A stretch of 64,000 nucleotides of DNA from positions 1,364,001 to 1,428,000 of the forward strand of contig OX638325.1 in the NCBI GenBank assembly GCA_951812795.1, read 5' to 3'. Positions 33,521 through 42,654 of the stretch are shown piece by piece. The stretch's first letter is position 1. Each line of letters starts with the position of its first letter. The position numbers and the translations under genes were made by a program. A model generated the notes under the pieces. That model saw nothing but the letters and a program-made list of their open reading frames with translations. It made no database searches and was not told where the DNA came from. This DNA is from an uncultured Dehalococcoidia bacterium. Its GTDB lineage: Bacteria > Chloroflexota > Dehalococcoidia > Lucifugimonadales > Lucifugimonadaceae.

Positions 33521-33895
33521 ATGCCTAATCTGCCCGACACCATACAAGTAGGTATGAAAAACGAGCGCCATTGGGTCGTCGCCGATTACATGCTTTACGC
33601 GCCCGGCGGCGATCCGGCCCGAAACACGCTGTCCAGCCCATCCATGATTAACGAGATGGAAACCACCGCGATGTTGAGTATCGATCACCTGCTCCCTGAC
33701 GACGGCTTTACGGTCGGCTTTCACGTCGACATCAAACACGTTGCACCAGCAACCCCAGGTTCGCGTGTAAAGACTACCGCCGAACTCCTCGAAATAAACG
33801 AAACCCGCTTCCATTTCCATGTCGAAGCCCGCGATTTAGACACCGACAACCTCATCGGTATCGGTACGCATCGCCGTGCCGCCATTTTCCCGTAA
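33521..33895 (+). CDS. Hotdog-fold thioesterase, fluoroacetyl-CoA thioesterase (FlK)-like
   Basis: 124 residues. LSSPSMINEMETTAML corresponds to the FlK-family helix holding the catalytic Thr (here Ser) and Glu, and TVGFHVDIKHVAPATPGSRV to the strand with the catalytic His. The family hydrolyses small acyl-CoA thioesters; FlK itself is specific for fluoroacetyl-CoA. Position directly after an L-2-haloacid dehalogenase (29-base gap, same strand) suggests a joint task with halogenated acids, but a general acyl-CoA housekeeping role is equally possible. Confidence 0.72.
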   Translation: MPNLPDTIQVGMKNERHWVVADYMLYAPGGDPARNTLSSPSMINEMETTAMLSIDHLLPDDGFTVGFHVDIKHVAPATPGSRVKTTAELLEINETRFHFHVEARDLDTDNLIGIGTHRRAAIFP

Positions 33896-33906
33896 GGACG
33901 GCTGGC

Positions 33907-35061
33907 TCAGATTCGATTTGGGCCGGTAGATCCGGCGTCACCGGTCCACCGCGGTTCGCGTTCCAGATCAGACGGCGAGACGGTCCCGGACAAACGTTCG
34001 TTTTCGAACACTAGCAACATATCTATCCCGCGCCTAGCCAACAGCTGACGTGCCAAAGAAAGATCCGAATCCGGATCGATCACGTACGTAGAAACTTGTC
34101 GCGCAACGTCGGCAACCGTCAATCCGATCCCTTGATTCTGACTTAAACCGAGCGAAGTTACATCCTGTAACGAGATCACGCCCGTAATCCGACCGCCATC
34201 TACCACTGGAATCGGCGTCATCGGATGCAGTGATATTACGTTCCGGACCGCAGCGTCCAACGGTGTCGAAGCGTTTAAGGCGGTCGGTACGCCCGACATG
34301 ACCTCCCGCACGGGTATCCCGACCTCTCGTTCGCGTCCCCGATTTCGACTCGCTCGTCGGGTCTCTGCGGTTGATGCCGGCAGAATGAACATCGCGATTA
34401 TGAAAAACCACAACCCACTGGTCAGATCGTTGCTCCTGATGATCAGAACGATTCCCGCCGCAATCATGCCAATTGCCAAAACCTGGCCCGCTCTGCCAGC
34501 CACACGCGTCGAAAAACTGCGATTGCCGGTTGCTCCCCACAATACGGACTGCAATACGCGACCGCCGTCGAGCGGCAACCCGGGCAACATGTTGAACACT
34601 GCGAGCGCAATGTTCTGCAGTCCGACGTAAAACAGTATCCCCTGCAACAAAGCGGTTGTGCCGGTCGCTAGCGAATCGCGATAAACGAAATACAGTAGCG
34701 ACGCTACGATGCCGATCGCCAAAGACATTACCGGTCCAGCCGCGGCGATCAGAAAATCGTGGAATGCTCGCGATCTCGACTCCCCAATGAGACTTACGCC
34801 GCCGAAAATCATCAACGTAATGGACATAACCGAGTAGCCAAGACGCTTGGCCGTCAGAGAGTGTGCCAGTTCGTGCGCCAAAACCGACAGAAAGAGGCAA
34901 ATCGTCACCGTGCCGGCGACGACCCACTCTTGCGCCGGAGTCAGCCTGATTGAAATGAACGGCAATCCCCCGGAGGCGATCAGCATAGTTATCAATACAA
35001 ACCCGATCAGCCACGACCAGTGGACCCGGATCGGGATGTCAAAGAGTTTGCCGATGCGCAT
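33907..35061 (-). CDS. Site-2-type intramembrane metalloprotease (M50) with CBS domains
   Basis: 384 residues. Several membrane helices are present, with the zinc motif HELAH in LSVLAHELAHSLTAKRLG (~residue 65) and the third ligand motif NMLPGLPLDGGRV (~160). After residue ~240, two CBS domains follow (VREVMSGVPTALNASTPL; VVDGGRITGVISLQDV; DLSLARQLLARRGIDMLLV). Proteases of this type cut membrane-bound regulators such as anti-sigma factors, and CBS domains may sense adenylates. The substrate is unknown. It is convergent with the thioesterase gene. Confidence 0.9.
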   Translation of the reverse strand: MRIGKLFDIPIRVHWSWLIGFVLITMLIASGGLPFISIRLTPAQEWVVAGTVTICLFLSVLAHELAHSLTAKRLGYSVMSITLMIFGGVSLIGESRSRAFHDFLIAAAGPVMSLAIGIVASLLYFVYRDSLATGTTALLQGILFYVGLQNIALAVFNMLPGLPLDGGRVLQSVLWGATGNRSFSTRVAGRAGQVLAIGMIAAGIVLIIRSNDLTSGLWFFIIAMFILPASTAETRRASRNRGREREVGIPVREVMSGVPTALNASTPLDAAVRNVISLHPMTPIPVVDGGRITGVISLQDVTSLGLSQNQGIGLTVADVARQVSTYVIDPDSDLSLARQLLARRGIDMLLVFENERLSGTVSPSDLEREPRWTGDAGSTGPNRI

Positions 35062-35251
35062 GTGTCAAAACACTCCAAACCACATTGCTTCTCAACGGTA
35101 AAAGGAACCCGCGCCACTCACACGTCTAAAGATACGACGTATCGCCCTTTTGATATCTGTCAATCTCATGAAATCATCTCACATCGACGCCTATAACCCA
35201 CATTTCCGACGATTCTCTGACCCGTCAAAATGTAATCTAACGAATGAAACA

Positions 35252-36214
35252 ATGGTTGACTCTTTCGACACCACAATCGCAGCCGCCGTACGCGCCGGAG
35301 TCCGCTTCGATGACGCATCGCAGCCAACCGCGCATCGCATCCGACAGAACGATGAATTCGAACTCAACTTCGTCGATTGGGGCGACGAAACCAACGCCAA
35401 ACCCGCCCTCATATTCATCCACGGGTTTCTCCAACAAGCAAGGACATGGGACTTCACATGCCTCGCACTCCGGTCCCGATTCCGTTGCATCTCACTCGAT
35501 CTCCGAGGCCACGGCGACAGCGGTCGCCCCTTCGAACCCGACTACACAACTCATCATTACCTCTCCGACCTCCGAAGATTGATCGACCACCTTTCCGAAG
35601 AATATGGCATCGACAGATTCGGCCTCTGCGGTCTTTCCCTCGGCGGCACCCTCTCGTACCTCTACGCCTCAGAGAACCCAAACTCCGTCCACGCAATCGT
35701 CGTCGTCGACGTCGCGCCTGAAATGAACCGCGAAGCCCGAAGAGGCATCCGCCGCTACATTGAAGCCCTCCCCAAAGACGGGCCATTCGACGCCTTGGTC
35801 GATAAAGTCGCCAAATTGAGTCCCATGCGCAACCGAGACGCCGTCCGAGGATCACTCTTGCGAGCCACAATCGTTTCCCCCGACGGTACCTGGGATTGGA
35901 AGAACGATCAGCGCCTCTTCGATTACCACCGACCCAGTTTCAACTCCGACGACTACTGGGCCGCCCTCGAAAAAGTAACCATACCTTCGCTATTCGTCAT
36001 CGGACAAAACTCGAAACTCGTCACGCCCGAAACCGTTCGCCGCATGATCGAAACCGTTCCCGGAAGCTCCGCCACCTACGTCACCAAAGCCAGCCATCGC
36101 GTTCCCGGAGACAACCCCATCGGTTTCATCAAAGCCATCTCTCCTTTCCTCGACAGATACGTCCCCAAATCCGATGTCGGGAGGCATCGCAACGTTAAAC
36201 TGGCACCGACCTAA
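35252..36214 (+). CDS. Alpha/beta-hydrolase
   Basis: 320 residues: FIHGFLQQARTWDF, LDLRGHGDSGRPF, and LCGLSLGGTLSYLYA with the nucleophile Ser in GLSLG, followed by TKASHRVPGDNP with the catalytic His. A typical epoxide hydrolase/C-C hydrolase-like scaffold without diagnostic residues. Start taken at ATG 35252 (VDSFDTTIAAAV); an in-frame ATG at 35150 or 35168 would add an atypical ~30-residue extension. The last 41 bases overlap the start of the MFS gene at 36174, suggesting coupled expression of a hydrolase and a transporter for its substrate or product. Confidence 0.83.
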   Translation: MVDSFDTTIAAAVRAGVRFDDASQPTAHRIRQNDEFELNFVDWGDETNAKPALIFIHGFLQQARTWDFTCLALRSRFRCISLDLRGHGDSGRPFEPDYTTHHYLSDLRRLIDHLSEEYGIDRFGLCGLSLGGTLSYLYASENPNSVHAIVVVDVAPEMNREARRGIRRYIEALPKDGPFDALVDKVAKLSPMRNRDAVRGSLLRATIVSPDGTWDWKNDQRLFDYHRPSFNSDDYWAALEKVTIPSLFVIGQNSKLVTPETVRRMIETVPGSSATYVTKASHRVPGDNPIGFIKAISPFLDRYVPKSDVGRHRNVKLAPT

Positions 36215-37535
36215 GATCTTCTTCGGATGGTGGATCGTGCTCGGAAGCGGTTCGGTCCAGTTCTACACGTCCGCCGTCTTCTGGCGCGGTTTCCAAGCTT
36301 TCGTCGAACCCGTACTGCGGACATATACCGGATGGGGCTCCGGAGTCTTCGGTGTCGCCATGGCTATACAACGCGCCGAAAGTTCGTTCATCACCCCATT
36401 CGTCGGTGCCGCGGTTGACAGATTCGGACCGAGACCAGTGCTGATATTCGGCGCTTTCGTTACCGGATGCGGTTTCATTCTGCTAAGCCAGATGCAGGAG
36501 CTATGGCACTTCTACGCCGCAATGCTCGTACTCGGCATCGGACTCTCTTTCGGCGAATTCATCGTCTTCGTCACGACGATCGTCAACTGGTTCGTCCGCA
36601 ATCGATCACGCGCCCTAGCCGCCTTCATGACCTTCTCAGCAACCGGCGCCATCGCGCTGCCCCTCCTGGTCTGGGCAATCGATTCCTTTGGCTGGAGGAC
36701 CATACTGTTCTGCGTCGGCATCGGTTTCTGGATCGTCGCAACCCCCGCCGTCCTGATCCTCCGACGGAGACCCGAAGACTACGGCATGGAGCCCGATGGC
36801 GAAACCGAAACCGTCGTTGCCGACTCAAACCTTTCGCTCCAGCGACAAAACCAAGCGCCCAAGTCTCAACCCGAAGTCTCAATCGGAATCCGTGACGTCC
36901 TGCGGCTGCGCGCCTTCTGGCAGATCGTCATCGCCGTCAGCATTGGCGAAGTCGTAGCGATGACAAATCTCTTCCACCTGCCGGCTCTAATCGAATACGA
37001 ACTCGAACTCTGGCTTGCATCCGTCGCCGCCGGAGCCGTCGCCATTGGCGACATCATCGGACGCATCACCATCGGGATCATCGGCGACCGATACCGCGCA
37101 AAAACTCTCCTCGCCATCGCCCTGTCCTTCCAAGCAGTAGGCGTCGGCTCCCTCGCCCTTATCAACTCCGAATTCCTAGGCATCTCATGGGGACTCTTCC
37201 CAGTGCCCTTCTACGTCTTCTGCTCCGGTTTCGGATTCGGGGCATCGATACCCCTCCGACTCCTAATCCTCGCCGAATATTTCGGAAGACGGAGCTACGG
37301 CACCCTCGTCGGAACGGCCAGCTCGTTCAGCTCAATATGCGTCACCTGCGGCCTACTCTTCGTCGGCTTCATGTCCGACTTCACCGACTCCTACCGCCCC
37401 GGCTACACCATCCTCTCCCTCCTGCTACTCCCCACCATCCCCCTGACACTCACCCTCCAATCCCCCAGACGCGTCGCCGCACTAGTTCGCCAAACCGCCC
37501 GCTCTCGCATGAGACGATTGGCTTTGGGGCAGTGA
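36174..37535 (+). CDS. MFS transporter (monocarboxylate/oxalate-formate antiporter-like), copy 1
   Basis: 453 residues with 12 predicted membrane helices in two halves. FFGWWIVLGSGSVQFYTSAVFW opens the protein; GAAVDRFGPRPVLIFGA is the MFS loop 2-3 motif; a long cytoplasmic loop runs from ~205 to 235. It resembles MFS proteins that take up small carboxylates. The ATG overlaps the hydrolase gene by 41 bases. A tandem paralog follows at 37689 with high similarity over the whole length. Confidence 0.85.
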   Translation: MSGGIATLNWHRPKIFFGWWIVLGSGSVQFYTSAVFWRGFQAFVEPVLRTYTGWGSGVFGVAMAIQRAESSFITPFVGAAVDRFGPRPVLIFGAFVTGCGFILLSQMQELWHFYAAMLVLGIGLSFGEFIVFVTTIVNWFVRNRSRALAAFMTFSATGAIALPLLVWAIDSFGWRTILFCVGIGFWIVATPAVLILRRRPEDYGMEPDGETETVVADSNLSLQRQNQAPKSQPEVSIGIRDVLRLRAFWQIVIAVSIGEVVAMTNLFHLPALIEYELELWLASVAAGAVAIGDIIGRITIGIIGDRYRAKTLLAIALSFQAVGVGSLALINSEFLGISWGLFPVPFYVFCSGFGFGASIPLRLLILAEYFGRRSYGTLVGTASSFSSICVTCGLLFVGFMSDFTDSYRPGYTILSLLLLPTIPLTLTLQSPRRVAALVRQTARSRMRRLALGQ

Positions 37536-37688
37536 AATCTATCCGATAACTGTGTGTTATCCCACAATCACACCCCATTTCCCCTCCGAATCGCACCCGA
37601 ATCCAAGATTTCCAACTCCCCAGCGCGATATCCTGACTAATCCATCAGGGGCATAAACCCATGCACGACCGCGCCCCGGAATTCGTAA

Positions 37689-39044
37689 TCCAAAAGATCA
37701 TCGGGAGCCATCGCGTCGCTTAAAAAACGCCCATCCAACATCTTCTACGGTTGGTGGATCGTTCTCGGCGGCGGTCTTACGCAGTTCTACGCGTCCGCAG
37801 TTTTCTGGCGCGGCTTCCAGGCATTCGTAGACCCCATCCTCAACACCACCGGATGGAGCCACGGCGTATTCGCCGCCGCCGTCTCTATTCAACGCGGAGA
37901 AAGCGGACTCATCTCACCCTTCGTCGGCGTGATGCTCGACAAATTCGGACCAAAGCCCGTGATGATCTTCGGAGTCATCGTCACCGGCGTCGGATTCATT
38001 CTCATGAGCCAGATGCAGACCCTCTGGCATTTCTACGGTGCAGTGCTCCTACTCGCACTCGGCATGTCGTTCGGTACCTTCATCGTCTTCGTCGCAACCG
38101 TCGGAAACTGGTTTGTCCGGCGCCGTGCCAAGGCATTCTCGACACTCATGACCTTCTCCGCTGTTGGCGCGGTCGCGCTACCGTTACTTGTCTGGACAAT
38201 CGACACGTACGGCTGGCGACCGGTATTGTTCGGCGTCGGCGTCGGATTCTGGATCATCGGCATTCCGGTCTCGTTGATGATGCGGCGCCGACCAGAAGAC
38301 TACGGGCAACTACCTGACGGCGATGCCGAGCTGCGAGTCGCTGACGGAACCGGAGGCATGCGCCGACCGGTTCGCGAAATCTCCATCGGCGTCCGTGAAG
38401 TGCTCCGGCTCCGTGCCTTCTGGCAGATCTCCATAGCTGTCAGCGTCGGACAACTCGTCAGTTCAACCAACCTCTTCCACTTGCCGGCTCTCATCGATTA
38501 CGAAATCGGCGCATGGCTTGCTGCAACCGCCGCCGGGGCCGTCGCCGTCGGCGACGTTCTAGGTCGCGTCAGCATCGGATTCATTGGCGACCGATTCGAC
38601 AAGAAGATCCTCCTGACTCTCTCATTCCTAATCCAGATGCTAGGCGTCGGCGCGCTCGCACTCATAAATCACACCTTCCTCGGCATCGAATGGGGCCTAA
38701 TCCCGCTACCCATATTCGTCCTCGGATTTGGACTCGGATTTGGCGCCTCCATACCGCTCCGACTTGCCATCCTCGCCGACTACTTCGGGCGCCGCAGCTA
38801 CGGATCCGTCGTCGGCATCGCAAGCTCCGTCAGCGCCATCTTCGGCACCGCCGGACCTCTATTCGTCGGACTCATGTACGATTTCACCGATTCGTACCGA
38901 CCCGCATACGCCATCATGGCCATCATGATGCTCATCGCGATACCCCTCACCTTGACTTTGGAATCCCGGACCAGAGTAGCCGCAAAGGTCCGACAGGCTG
39001 CGCACAACCGAGTACGCCGCTTGGCGGTCCGACGGACTGGTTAG
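37689..39044 (+). CDS. MFS transporter, copy 2 (tandem paralog), no canonical start for full length
   Basis: The open frame runs from 37689 and reads SSGAIASLKKRPSNIFYGWWIVLGG, aligning with the start of copy 1 (SGGIATLNWHRPKIFFGWW). The base triplet matching copy 1's ATG is TCA here, and no ATG, GTG or TTG occurs in frame until GTG 37926/ATG 37929. Starting there would remove about two membrane helices and break the MFS fold. Otherwise the protein is intact and similar to copy 1 (LDKFGPKPVMIFGVIVTGVG; FFGRRSYGSVVGIAS-type block). Either an unusual start such as ATC is used, or the gene was silenced recently. Confidence 0.75.
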   Translation, partial: SKRSSGAIASLKKRPSNIFYGWWIVLGGGLTQFYASAVFWRGFQAFVDPILNTTGWSHGVFAAAVSIQRGESGLISPFVGVMLDKFGPKPVMIFGVIVTGVGFILMSQMQTLWHFYGAVLLLALGMSFGTFIVFVATVGNWFVRRRAKAFSTLMTFSAVGAVALPLLVWTIDTYGWRPVLFGVGVGFWIIGIPVSLMMRRRPEDYGQLPDGDAELRVADGTGGMRRPVREISIGVREVLRLRAFWQISIAVSVGQLVSSTNLFHLPALIDYEIGAWLAATAAGAVAVGDVLGRVSIGFIGDRFDKKILLTLSFLIQMLGVGALALINHTFLGIEWGLIPLPIFVLGFGLGFGASIPLRLAILADYFGRRSYGSVVGIASSVSAIFGTAGPLFVGLMYDFTDSYRPAYAIMAIMMLIAIPLTLTLESRTRVAAKVRQAAHNRVRRLAVRRTG

Positions 39045-39148
39045 CTTCAAATCGCCTGAGTCACCCGTTCGCCGATATACCCTGCTGTTAAGATGATTTT
39101 TCGGATTTCATCTAACAATCAAACTCAAATCAGGGACAACGTCAGCTA

Positions 39149-40339
39149 ATGCCGGGCAACATAATTCTTCCGCAATGGGGTATGGGAATGAACGAGGGGC
39201 AAGTCGTCCGATGGCTCAAGTCCGTCGGTGACCCGGTCGTCAAAGGCGAACCCCTCGTCGAGATCGAATCGACCAAGGTCAGCGCAGAAGTAGAAGCCAC
39301 CGCCGATGGCACCCTCGGTCGCATCATCGTCGAAGAGGGCAAGACGGTCCCGGTCGGCACTATCCTCGGATTGCTACTCGAATCTGGAGAATCACCCAGC
39401 GACCTACCCGCCGAAGAGGCACCACGCGAACGCGCATCGCGCTCATCCCGACCTTCTCGTCAAGGCGTAACCGCTAGGCGCGGAAGGGGCGGGCCAGTAG
39501 TCACACCTCGAGCAAGGCGCCTCGCACGTGAACTAAACGTCGATCTAGACACCATCGGATCGGGAACCGGCCCCAGCGGCAGAGTCACCGAAGACGATGT
39601 CCGAGCCGCGGCAGAAGGCGGAACCACAACCTCCGACGTCGGCATGGAACCGAGTCGCACCATTCCGCTCACCGGCATCCGAGGCGTCATCGCCCGCCGC
39701 ATGTCCGAAAGCGCATCCGCCGCCCTCGTCACCCTAAACACTACCAGCGACGTCACCGACGCCGTCGGCATACAACGCCAACTAACCCGCGAGTGGCGCC
39801 GATCTCGAGTGCGACCCCAGTACCAAGACCTCGCGATAGCAGCCACGGTCAAGGCCCTCAAAGACCATCCTCTCGCAAACGCACACATCACCGATAAAGA
39901 AGTCCAACTCTTCGACACGATCAACCTCGGCTTCGCGCTGGCTGTCCCAGACGGCTTGCTTGTCCCGGTGATACGAGACGCCGAGTCGAAGTCTCCACTC
40001 GAACTTGCGTTGGCAGTCCGCGATCTCGTCCGAAAGTCGAAGGCGAATGAACTGCGCGTCGCCGAACTTTCCGGCAGCACCTTCTCGCTGACCAACCTGG
40101 CATCCTACGACGTCGAAAACTTCACCCCGCTCATCAACCCACCAGAAGTCGGCATCCTTGGAGTCGGCCGCGTGATCCAACAACCCACCGTCAACAAATC
40201 CGGCGACATCGAAGTCCGCTCCATCGGCTACTTTTCGTTGACATTCGACCACCGAGCCTGGGACGGCGCACCTGCCGCCGAGTTTTTGCAGGCGGTGGTG
40301 AAGAATATGGGGTCACCGGAGTGGATGGCGGAAGGCTAG
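39149..40339 (+). CDS. Dihydrolipoyl acyltransferase, E2 of a 2-oxoacid dehydrogenase-type complex
   Basis: 396 residues in the E2 order: a lipoyl domain (residues 1-76; IESTKVSAEVEA carries the lipoylated Lys), a Pro/Arg/Ser-rich linker, a peripheral subunit-binding domain (VTPRARRLARELNVDL, GPSGRVTEDDVRAAA), and a catalytic acyltransferase core ending in LTFDHRAWDGAPAAEFL with the DHR..DG motif. It shuttles an acyl group from E1 to CoA. No E1 genes are adjacent, and E3 (lpdA) is 26 kb away, so the partner set is split or the substrate is unusual. The stop is 7 bases before the GNAT gene. Confidence 0.9.
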   Translation: MPGNIILPQWGMGMNEGQVVRWLKSVGDPVVKGEPLVEIESTKVSAEVEATADGTLGRIIVEEGKTVPVGTILGLLLESGESPSDLPAEEAPRERASRSSRPSRQGVTARRGRGGPVVTPRARRLARELNVDLDTIGSGTGPSGRVTEDDVRAAAEGGTTTSDVGMEPSRTIPLTGIRGVIARRMSESASAALVTLNTTSDVTDAVGIQRQLTREWRRSRVRPQYQDLAIAATVKALKDHPLANAHITDKEVQLFDTINLGFALAVPDGLLVPVIRDAESKSPLELALAVRDLVRKSKANELRVAELSGSTFSLTNLASYDVENFTPLINPPEVGILGVGRVIQQPTVNKSGDIEVRSIGYFSLTFDHRAWDGAPAAEFLQAVVKNMGSPEWMAEG

Positions 40340-40346
40340 GGGCGTT

Positions 40347-40889
40347 GTGAGCGCTCCCACGACGCTAAACACTCGACGATTAGTGTTGAGGCCCTTCATG
40401 ATCGAAGACGTCAACGATGTCCTCGACTACGCCTCCGACACCGAATGGTCGAGATTCTTGCCAGTTGCGAGCCCATACACGGTCAGGGATGCTGAAGATT
40501 TCGTGACTCGTCAGATTTTGAAGAACTGTGATGACAGACCTAGGTTCGCGATTGAGTTCGACGGCGTGGTTGTTGGCAGCGTTAAGCTGGCAATTGAAAA
40601 AGCGCTTTCGATCGCCTCGTTGCGTTACTCGATAGCCCGTCCGTGCTGGAACCGTGGATTGATGACCGAGGCCGTGACGGCTGTCGTGGATTGGGGGTTC
40701 GAAGAGTTCGGATTGCTGAAGGTCTGTTCTCGGATGGATGTCGAAAATGTAGGTTCGTGGCGCGTGATGGAGAAGATCGGTATGACGCGCGAAGGGACGT
40801 TGCGAATTCAAGGAGCCAACTCAGGGGTGCCTCAGGAATGTCACGTCTACGGCATTTCGCGCTCGGAGTGGAAAGCCCCCAATGGCTGA
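40347..40889 (+). CDS. GNAT N-acetyltransferase (RimJ/RimL-like), copy 1
   Basis: 180 residues: TRRLVLRPFMIEDVNDVLDYA, FVTRQILKNCDDRPRFAIEF, RPCWNRGLMTEAVTAVVDWGFEEF (acetyl-CoA binding region) and NVGSWRVMEKIGMTREGTLR. This is the ribosomal-protein-Ser/Ala acetyltransferase-like subfamily, often of unknown substrate. The start is GTG 40347, seven bases after the E2 stop. The next gene is a tandem copy. Confidence 0.85.
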   Translation: MSAPTTLNTRRLVLRPFMIEDVNDVLDYASDTEWSRFLPVASPYTVRDAEDFVTRQILKNCDDRPRFAIEFDGVVVGSVKLAIEKALSIASLRYSIARPCWNRGLMTEAVTAVVDWGFEEFGLLKVCSRMDVENVGSWRVMEKIGMTREGTLRIQGANSGVPQECHVYGISRSEWKAPNG

Positions 40890-40967
40890 TATGAAATCAA
40901 TCTCCAAAGCGACTCAGAACCAGAATGAGGACAGAGATTCGCTGGATGACGGAAGGCTGACGTCTCG

Positions 40968-41510
40968 ATGACCGCGCCCACAACCCTCCACACTCAACGT
41001 CTGCTCCTGCGGCCGTTCGGGTTCAACGACGTGGAAGATGTGCTCGCATACGCCAGCAGCTCCGAGTTTTCACGCTTCCTGCCTCTGCCAATCCCGTACA
41101 CGAAAACGGACACGGAGGAGTTCGTCGCACGAAACGTTTTGCGAAACCTAAGCGAAACGCCGAGTTTTGCCATTGAATACCAAGGCAACGTAGTCGGAGC
41201 CGTCGACTTGAACATTGAGACCCCTATCTCAGTGGCTTCGTTGCACTACGGTTTGTCACCGACGCACTGGAATCAAGGCTTCATGACTGAGGCGGCACAG
41301 GCGGTCCTAAATTGGGGATTCGAGGAATTTGGATTGGAAAAGGTCTACTCCTGGGCAGACGTCGAGAACTTCGGTTCATGGCGCGTGATGGAGAAGATCG
41401 GCATGACCCGGGAAGGCACCCTGCGGAGCCAGGGGGTAAACCGAGGGGTGCGTCAGGACTACCACTACTACGGCATTCTGCGGCGCGAGTGGCAAGCCAT
41501 CATCGGCTGA
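40968..41510 (+). CDS. GNAT N-acetyltransferase (RimJ/RimL-like), copy 2
   Basis: 180 residues, same length as copy 1 and about two-thirds identical by eye: TQRLLLRPFGFNDVEDVLAYA, SPTHWNQGFMTEAAQAVLNWGFEEF and NFGSWRVMEKIGMTREGTLR. The duplication includes noncoding sequence: both copies are followed by GGCTGATAT, then GCGACTCAGAACCA (40883-40925 and 41504-41545). Confidence 0.85.
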   Translation: MTAPTTLHTQRLLLRPFGFNDVEDVLAYASSSEFSRFLPLPIPYTKTDTEEFVARNVLRNLSETPSFAIEYQGNVVGAVDLNIETPISVASLHYGLSPTHWNQGFMTEAAQAVLNWGFEEFGLEKVYSWADVENFGSWRVMEKIGMTREGTLRSQGVNRGVRQDYHYYGILRREWQAIIG

Positions 41511-41560
41511 TATAGAGTCAATTGCCAACGCGACTCAGAACCATACAAGAGGACGATAAA

Positions 41561-42523
41561 TTGCAAGCAGAAAACATCCGAGATTGGCTCTGCGGACCCA
41601 TGGTCGCAGTCGCAACTCCGTTCAATGAAGACTACTCTTTAGACCTAGACGCCCTGCAGACCAACATCCGCTACATGGTCGAAAACGGCGTCCACACCAG
41701 TCAAGGCACGCTTCTCGTAGGCGGCGCTGGCGGTGAACATCCCACGATGAACGTGGACGAGCGCAAAGCCGTAATGACCGCGGCGATGGAAGCCGCCGAC
41801 GGTGAAGCACCGGTTCTGAGCAGCGTCCAACACACCGACTATCGGGTCATCCTCGAACTCGCCAACCACGCCCATGAAACCGGACTAGGCGGAGTCCAAG
41901 TTGGACCAACCTACTACTACGAACCGACAGAGGGCGATGCCTACCGACTCTTCGAGCTCATAGCCAACGAGTCCGACGTCTCGATCATGATCTACCACAC
42001 TTGGTGGGAAGGTCTGACCATGAGCATGAGCCTCTTGAGTGACCTTGCCGACATCGAGACCGTCCGGGCCCTCAAGTGGTCATCGCCCAACGAAGCGCAT
42101 TACCGACAAGGCCTGTCCGCTCTCGCCGACCGGCTCGTCTGCATCGACAACTCCGGTCAGCAGATCTTCAGCCACATCATGGGGGCACGTGGATTCATCA
42201 CCCACCTCAGCGGCTTCTGGCCCGAGTACCCCGCAGAAATCTGGAACCTGCTCGAACAACGTGACTACGAAGCGGCACGACAGAGGCTCGCCGACTTCAA
42301 GTGGAGATGGACAGAGTGGCGCGCCAAAGTAGCCGCCATGACCGGAGGCGAAGGACCGTTCATCAAAGCCGCCATGGAGGCTGTCGGACTCAAGGCAGGC
42401 CCCCCTCGCCCACCCTCGGTCCGAGCATCGCAACTTCTCCGTGACGAATTAGAAGTCTTCCTAACCGAGTGTGGAGTGCCGCGTTTGACGACACGACACA
42501 CCGGTGCAATCGCCGCCGGTTAA
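41561..42523 (+). CDS. Dihydrodipicolinate synthase-family aldolase/lyase
   Basis: 320 residues: GPMVAVATPFNEDYSLDLDAL, LLVGGAGGEHPTMNVDER, VSIMIYHTWWEG with the Tyr position kept, and TVRALKWSSPNEA with the Schiff-base Lys. Members of this broad family act as keto-deoxy-sugar-acid aldolases or dehydratases, and the enolase genes nearby make such a role reasonable. The start is TTG 41561 with AAGAGGA seven bases before it; the in-frame TTG at 41522 lies in the duplicated GNAT tail sequence. A strong hairpin follows at 42554. Confidence 0.87.
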   Translation: MQAENIRDWLCGPMVAVATPFNEDYSLDLDALQTNIRYMVENGVHTSQGTLLVGGAGGEHPTMNVDERKAVMTAAMEAADGEAPVLSSVQHTDYRVILELANHAHETGLGGVQVGPTYYYEPTEGDAYRLFELIANESDVSIMIYHTWWEGLTMSMSLLSDLADIETVRALKWSSPNEAHYRQGLSALADRLVCIDNSGQQIFSHIMGARGFITHLSGFWPEYPAEIWNLLEQRDYEAARQRLADFKWRWTEWRAKVAAMTGGEGPFIKAAMEAVGLKAGPPRPPSVRASQLLRDELEVFLTECGVPRLTTRHTGAIAAG

Positions 42524-42553
42524 CTCAACCGCCGTCCAACTCGCATGAACTTT

Positions 42554-42584
42554 CGATCCTAACGCCCACTGGGCGTTAGGATCG
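42554..42584. terminator. Perfect 14-bp hairpin after the aldolase gene
   Basis: CGATCCTAACGCCC-ACT-GGGCGTTAGGATCG. A stable stem located 30 bases after the stop at 42523. No clear T-run follows on the plus strand, so it may act as a Rho-independent-like or mRNA-stabilising end. Confidence 0.7.
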
Positions 42585-42654
42585 CTTATCCGGATTCGGC
42601 ACATGCTAGGATTCAATACGTAACGCCGAGGTTTTTGGCATCTTTGGAGCAAAC

